Shown here piece by piece: positions 1-5,400 of a stretch of DNA of 7,199 nucleotides. Origin of the DNA: Bacteroidota bacterium (lineage in GTDB: Bacteria > Bacteroidota > Bacteroidia > Bacteroidales > UBA1715); NCBI GenBank assembly GCA_029266015.1, contig JAJUFK010000118.1, positions 1 to 7,199 on the forward strand, written 5' to 3'. Under the pieces are notes generated by a model. That model had not been told where the DNA came from. It was given only the letters and a program-made list of their open reading frames with translations, and did no database searches. Numbering within the stretch: position 1 is the first letter of the stretch; every line of letters begins with the position of its first letter. The translations under genes were made by a program, and so were the position numbers.

Positions 1-1549
1 GACGTACATTTAATTCAAAATATGCGTCTTCATTTTTTTTGAATTGTAGATTAATTCTGTTATATGGTAATCCTTCGCGTCGTTCTTGTAATATAACCAA
101 TGATGTGTCTTGAATCGTAAATCTGAATTCCTTTTTATTTGAAACAATATCTATTTTGTCTTTGCCTTCACCAAAGTCTAATTGGTATGATGCGGTATTG
201 AAAAAGCTATTGTCTTTGATGGCAAAATGTGATGTAGCAAATTGAATAGTGATAGGTTCTGTATTTATAAAACTATAAATATCTTCACGTCCAATACCAT
301 TGAATCGATCTGAAGTTAAAAAACCATTATTTTCGTTAGGAAATCTAACAAACCCAAAATCATTTGCAAGAGTATTTATTGGAGGTTTTAGGTTTTCTAC
401 ATCGCGCCATTCTTTGTCTTTGTAGTATGCAACAAAAATATCTTTTTTCCCCATACCCGGGTGAAAATCAGAGGAAAAGTAAAGAGTAGAATCGTTAAAA
501 ATAAAAGGAGTTAATTCATTGCCAATAGTATTAACATATTCACCCAAATTTTTGGGACTACCCCATTGACCTTGTTTGTTAAGTTCGCATACGTATATGT
601 CTGTACCGCCTTTGCCACCTGGCATATCCGAAGCAAAATATAGTTTTTTACCGTCTGCCGATAATGAAGGGTGGCATACCGAATATTTTAAACTATTGAT
701 AGCTAATGCACTTTTTGATTCAGACCATTCACCCGATGCTAAACGTCGCGAAACATAAATTTGTAATGTTACAGGTGCTCCTTTTTTGTCTTTTTTACCT
801 CTCACGGTACGAGTAAAATATACGGTATTGCCATCGGCAGAAAAAGTGGCAGGGCCTTCGTGCATATAGGTGTTGAGATTTTTAAGATATCCTTTGTTGC
901 TTGTTTTCAATGTTGAGTCTTGTAGATTTACATAAAATAAATCAAGCATTGTAGATTTACCACCTTCTTTGACGTCAATGGTTTTTTTTACGCTTCCTGT
1001 TCTCGATGATGAAAAAATGAGAGTATCACCTTTGAGCACAGGAGAAATATCTGAAGTTTCGGTATTGAGTTGTGGTATGATTCGCACAAAATATTCCGGT
1101 GTTTCTACAAGCCATTGTTCTGCTTGAATACACGATTGAATACATTGTTCTGCTAATGGGTCATTAGGACGGATTTTTTTGTATTGTTCAAAAAATGTAA
1201 TTGCTTCGGCATATTTAGAACTACTTCGTAAAGCATTGGCATATTCAAATATGAAAATTGGTTCTTTTTTTCCATATTGTTTCATTAATTCTTTATAAAC
1301 TTCTTCTGCCTCTATAAATTGGCCGGTTTGTTTGTAGCAATATGCTAGTTTTATCATAGCATCTCGTTTTGTTTCTTTATCGTTTGCAGCCACTTCTTTT
1401 ACAAAATATTCTATTGCTTGTGCATATAACTGGCTGTTATAATACATATTAGCTTTTACAATATTTTTTTGAGCATACATATCTTGTGTTTGCATCAAAA
1501 CTATGCAAATAATACATAACACAATATGTATGAAATATTTATTCATCAT
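1..1549 (-). CDS. PorE-like TPR and PD40 beta-propeller protein, 3' partial (C-terminal OmpA-like domain expected outside the window)
   Basis: Probable periplasmic or outer-membrane-associated component tied to the T9SS. I translated 516 codons from 1549 to position 2 with no stop or frameshift; the 3' end is cut by the window. Signal peptide 1-26, likely cleaved after M-Y-A before Q-K; I see no lipobox. Residues 30-145 are helical, TPR-like, with A-x-x-Y/F spacing (Y-N-S-Q-L-Y-A-Q-A, L-A-Y-C-Y-K-Q-T-G, Y-A-N-A-L-R-S). Residues 166-427 hold five PD40/WD40-like blades, each running from a P-x-x-S-x-D-G-type strand to S-x-R/D and D-I/L-Y/F: about 166-209, 230-268, 290-322, 344-376 and 396-427. 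This matches the TPR plus five-bladed propeller order of PorE-type proteins, which continue with a carboxypeptidase-regulatory-like fold and a peptidoglycan-binding OmpA-like domain. Those last domains are not confirmed here. Two tandem ATGs (1549, 1546) are possible starts; 1546 has an A at -3, which Bacteroidota favour. Confidence 0.9.
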   Translation of the reverse strand, partial: MMNKYFIHIVLCIICIVLMQTQDMYAQKNIVKANMYYNSQLYAQAIEYFVKEVAANDKETKRDAMIKLAYCYKQTGQFIEAEEVYKELMKQYGKKEPIFIFEYANALRSSSKYAEAITFFEQYKKIRPNDPLAEQCIQSCIQAEQWLVETPEYFVRIIPQLNTETSDISPVLKGDTLIFSSSRTGSVKKTIDVKEGGKSTMLDLFYVNLQDSTLKTSNKGYLKNLNTYMHEGPATFSADGNTVYFTRTVRGKKDKKGAPVTLQIYVSRRLASGEWSESKSALAINSLKYSVCHPSLSADGKKLYFASDMPGGKGGTDIYVCELNKQGQWGSPKNLGEYVNTIGNELTPFIFNDSTLYFSSDFHPGMGKKDIFVAYYKDKEWRDVENLKPPINTLANDFGFVRFPNENNGFLTSDRFNGIGREDIYSFINTEPITIQFATSHFAIKDNSFFNTASYQLDFGEGKDKIDIVSNKKEFRFTIQDTSLVILQERREGLPYNRINLQFKKNEDAYFELNVR

Positions 1550-1551
1550 TA
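1544..1551 (-). promoter_or_regulatory. Overlapping stop/start (TAATGATG) coupling the PorP/SprF gene to the PorE-like gene
   Basis: On the minus strand the TAA stop of the PorP/SprF gene (1551-1549) shares its last A with the ATG of the next gene, and a second ATG follows at 1546. No Shine-Dalgarno-like sequence precedes either ATG (upstream bases TATTTGAATT). Translational coupling by a terminating ribosome is the likely way this gene is initiated; that part is inference. Confidence 0.6.
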
Positions 1552-2490
1552 ATTCAAATAATAAATAGGGTTAAAATCTTTTTGACTTGCAGGTGGAGTT
1601 AACTCTAATGAATATTTAAACATAATTTCGTGCCCTGCATGTAAAAATGAAGCTCTATTACCGGGTATTGACATATCATATGAATAGCCTATTTTATATT
1701 GACCTTCTTTAAAACCTGCCATAACCATGAAAGATAAACCTCGTTGGGTACTGTAAGTAACAGCACCGCTAAGTAATTTTGTGTATTGTGTATACAATGA
1801 TACATCTACTTGAATAGGAGCTGCTTGTGCAACTTTACATAATAGAATTGGTTCTATTTGTAACTCTTTATTGGGTTTTATTGTGTATCCTCCAATAATG
1901 TAGTGATATTTTGATAAAACTTCTTTCCCAATATATCCTGTAGACGTATAGGAAGTTTTACCTCCCATTAAATTATATGCGTTATATCCTGCATACAGAT
2001 TTTGAAATGTAAAAAACATTCCAAATGAAGCATCGGGTAACATAATAGTTTCATTATTCATTGGTATGGCTTGGTCGGCAGCATCATCAGAAATTATCAA
2101 ATCAGAAAAACGTGTTTTTGCATTATACAAACCAGCATCAAGAGCAAATGAAAGATTTCCTCCTAATATACCAATTTGGTAAGCATAGGTTATAAGTGCA
2201 TTATTTTGTGATGTTACCCCTATTTGGTCATGCATTACTTTTAAACCAATTCCCATAAAATTTGCCAAAAGGGGATATTGTACATATAAGTATTGAGTAG
2301 TAGGAGCTCCTTCAATACCGTTGAGGTATTGTTTTGCATTGATTGAAGCTGTTGCATTATTTGTAGTTCCGGCATAAGCAGAATTCACAAAATATTTGTC
2401 GTTCATATATTGTGTAGGTATAGGTTTTTGCTGAGCATATAGTATTATACTCAAACACATTATAATTGCTATACTTACAATATATTTCAT
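1549..2490 (-). CDS. Type IX secretion system outer-membrane protein, PorP/SprF family
   Basis: Complete 313-residue protein, a usual length for the PorP/SprF family. A signal peptide covers residues 1-19, with a hydrophobic core and likely cleavage after L-Y-A before Q-Q. The mature start has the family hallmarks: Q-Q-x-P-x-x-x-Q-Y, then F-V-N-S-A-Y-A-G (usually N-P-A-Y-A-G) about 15 residues in. The rest is alternating aromatic and hydrophobic strands typical of an outer-membrane beta barrel, with the late H-E-I-M-F-K-Y signature near residue 290. SprF-like proteins are known to be needed for secretion of, and probably surface attachment of, specific type B CTD cargo. The gene directly upstream encodes such a cargo, so this is probably its dedicated partner. 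The start at 2490 is the only ATG giving a good signal peptide. A tail of about 16 residues (T-P-P-A-S-Q...) follows the expected last strand. The paralogous family makes a specific gene symbol unsafe. Confidence 0.95.
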   Translation of the reverse strand: MKYIVSIAIIMCLSIILYAQQKPIPTQYMNDKYFVNSAYAGTTNNATASINAKQYLNGIEGAPTTQYLYVQYPLLANFMGIGLKVMHDQIGVTSQNNALITYAYQIGILGGNLSFALDAGLYNAKTRFSDLIISDDAADQAIPMNNETIMLPDASFGMFFTFQNLYAGYNAYNLMGGKTSYTSTGYIGKEVLSKYHYIIGGYTIKPNKELQIEPILLCKVAQAAPIQVDVSLYTQYTKLLSGAVTYSTQRGLSFMVMAGFKEGQYKIGYSYDMSIPGNRASFLHAGHEIMFKYSLELTPPASQKDFNPIYYLN

Positions 2491-2493
2491 TTT

Positions 2494-5400
2494 TTATTTA
2501 TTTATTATTACAAAGCCTGAATATTTTTTCATGTTTGGCCCTAATTCTAAATTGTAAAAATATGTACCGTTTGGTAATTCTTTATTTGTATTGTTCTTGC
2601 CATTCCAAGTATTATCATATGGGGCTTTACTATATACAAGTTCACCCCATCTGTTATAAATTTTTACAGAATTTTGAGTAAAATAATCTATATACATTAT
2701 GTTCCACGTATCGTTTACCCCATCATTATTTGGCGTAATTATTTGAGGTATATCGTATGGTAATTCGTCTAAACATAAATCCATGTTGACTAAAATTTTT
2801 GAAGAATCAACACATGCGGTATTTGTAACTACAAACGTATATATTTGCGTTTTCATTACTTTAATTGTAGGATTGGCAATAGTAGGGTCACTAACAGAAT
2901 CGGCTGGGAACCATTGATAAAACATACCTCCGTTACCGGGTAATTCTATAGTAGAACCAATACATGCGGTAATTGGTAATACCGAATCTATAGCAGGTTT
3001 TACTTGGTCTACTTCAATTTCTAAACTGTCAGTTAGGCTTTTGCAATTATTAAATATAGTATATACCCATGCATAGTTTGTTGAAGAAGGTGTATAGTCT
3101 GTGTTAGCGGTTTGTGCACCTGTATGCCAATGAAATTGAGCAGTTTCATACCCCGGTTCTAATAATCCTTGCAATTGAATAGTTTCTCCTATACAAATTA
3201 CTGTATCAGAAGCTACAATTGTAGGATTTGCAACTGGTGCTACTGTAAGAATAATTGCATTGGAAGTATCACTAAAACACCCATATTCATTACTTGCTAA
3301 TACTTCAATTTTGTTGGAAAATCCTATTTTGTTGGTTACATATTCAGCCATAGGTTGCGAAATCATAGGCTGGGCATTATTCATATACATATAATGCATT
3401 AAGTCATTTGGCAATACACTTATTTGAACATCTTCATATAAACAAATATTTGATTTGTCTGTTGATATGGTAATATTTGTCTTGGGTAAAACAGTATGTT
3501 TTTTTAGGTTTGAAGCCTTGCTTTTACAGCCAAAGAAATTATATCCATATACATATACGGAATCAATTCTTGCTGTGTCACTCAAAAATATTCGGGGGAT
3601 AGAATATGTTTTTGCTGCACTTTTTTGTAATAAAGAATCATTTCTGTAAAAAGCAAAATTCTCGTATCCTTGAGCCTGTGCAGTAAGAATAAGTGACGCA
3701 TTTTCACAAATAGAATCATGAACAGCAGATGATATAAGGGTAACAGGAGCTAATTGTAAAGAAGTGATTTTCATTACATCGGTACTGTATGTGCACCCTT
3801 GAAAATTGACAGTAAGATATATACTTGTATCTTTTTGAATATCATATATTGGCAACCAATATTTATTTCCTGAATATAATAGATTGTTTTTACTGTAAAA
3901 ATCATAAGTATCCATTCCTTGTAAAGTTGATTCTATGGTTATGTTGTCGCCTTGACAAACGGTATCTTGAGGAGCTATAAGGTTGGTAACAGGAATATCA
4001 TATACATCTATTACTGTATATTTTCGAGCAGGGAAGCAACCTGGTTGATTTTTATCCCAATAAATAATAGATGCAGTATCGGTTTGGAGTGGTTTATAAG
4101 AATATGTAAGTGAGGTGGTTTCTGGTTCACCTTTCCATGAAATACTATAATTTGTTGGTTCTGTTAGATTTTGTATTTCTAAATTAGCTTGTTGTCCTGC
4201 ACAAATAGCAAAATTTTCCGGTCTTGTAAAATTGATTGGCTCACACGGTTTTGTTTCGCACATTGTAAGTGAACCAGACCAAATAGAAGATGATAAACTT
4301 GTGCCACATGGGGTATTTCCTGTTGCTACCACTTCTATTAAAACTTGAGTAGAAGGAGTTGTATATACAGTATGAGAAAAAGTACCATTTGCAGGAATAA
4401 ATGTGTTATCATTTACACTTACCATATAACCATTAGCTCCGGGAATAGAATCCCAAACAAATTCTACATATCCGGTAGTTGTTTTTCCACAATTTACTTG
4501 AGGTGGATCAAGCGGTTTTATTACGTCTCGTTTAATAGAAGTTCCTTCCATATTCAAACAACCATTATTTTTAGGGCGCACCAATATTTCATGTTGGTTG
4601 TAATATTTATTGCACACATATACCGGCGAAGGTCCTGCTTGTACTAAGTTCCAATTGTCGTAGAAAAAATATTCGTCAAAACCAGATGGCTTTGCAACAA
4701 ACGTAACAGCTGAACCGGAACAAACTGTGTCGGTGTATTCTGCAGTTTCAAGACTTACTACCGGATAATCATGAACTTTTATTTTGAAATATTTTTTTGA
4801 AGCATTACATTTTAATTGACTATTGTTTCTAACACTTACCATGATTATAGTGTCTTTGGTAAACACATATTTTTTTAGTGTGTCTTGTGTGAATGGTTTT
4901 GCATTCCATGATACTGAATAATATGGTACTGAAACATTGTGAATATAAAGTGTTGCTGTGTCACCCGAACAAATTTCTAAATCTTGAGATTTATCAAATG
5001 TAAGAGGATAGCAATTTTCGGTAAAACAAGTAGCCGAAGCATATTCCATTCCGGTAGAACATGCTGTATTTGAATAAGGCTTTACGGTCAATGTTCGAGC
5101 ATCGCCAAGTTGTAACCCAGTTATAGTATGTTCTGTTGTATTTCCTACATTTATAAAATTTGGAACACCGCCAACACTGTCTACACTAATCATATATCCT
5201 GTAGCACCGGGAACAGGGTCCCATAAGAAGTTAACACTATTAACTGATGTAGTACCACATACTACTTGCGTTTGTTTTAGTTTTTTTATTACTCTATAAC
5301 TAATTGGATTCGATAATTCACTTCTACACCCATAGTGTGTTGCTCTAACTCTGATTTCTTGTAAATCTTTTAATTCATTTGTTGTATAATAGGGGCTTAC

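Noticed and set aside
576..758. Short plus-strand open frame
   Set aside because: It lies antisense inside the continuous PorE-like reading frame, which has clear PD40 blades on the minus strand here; the plus-strand product has no recognisable features.
1544..2496. Possible promoter or terminator between genes
   Set aside because: The junctions are 3 bases and a 1-base overlap; no hairpin with a T-run and no Bacteroidota -7/-33 pair could be placed convincingly.
2466..2681. Plus-strand open frame of 71 codons
   Set aside because: Antisense to the sorting domain and the PorP/SprF start. Its Leu/Tyr/Cys-rich composition is what the reverse of AT-rich coding sequence gives.
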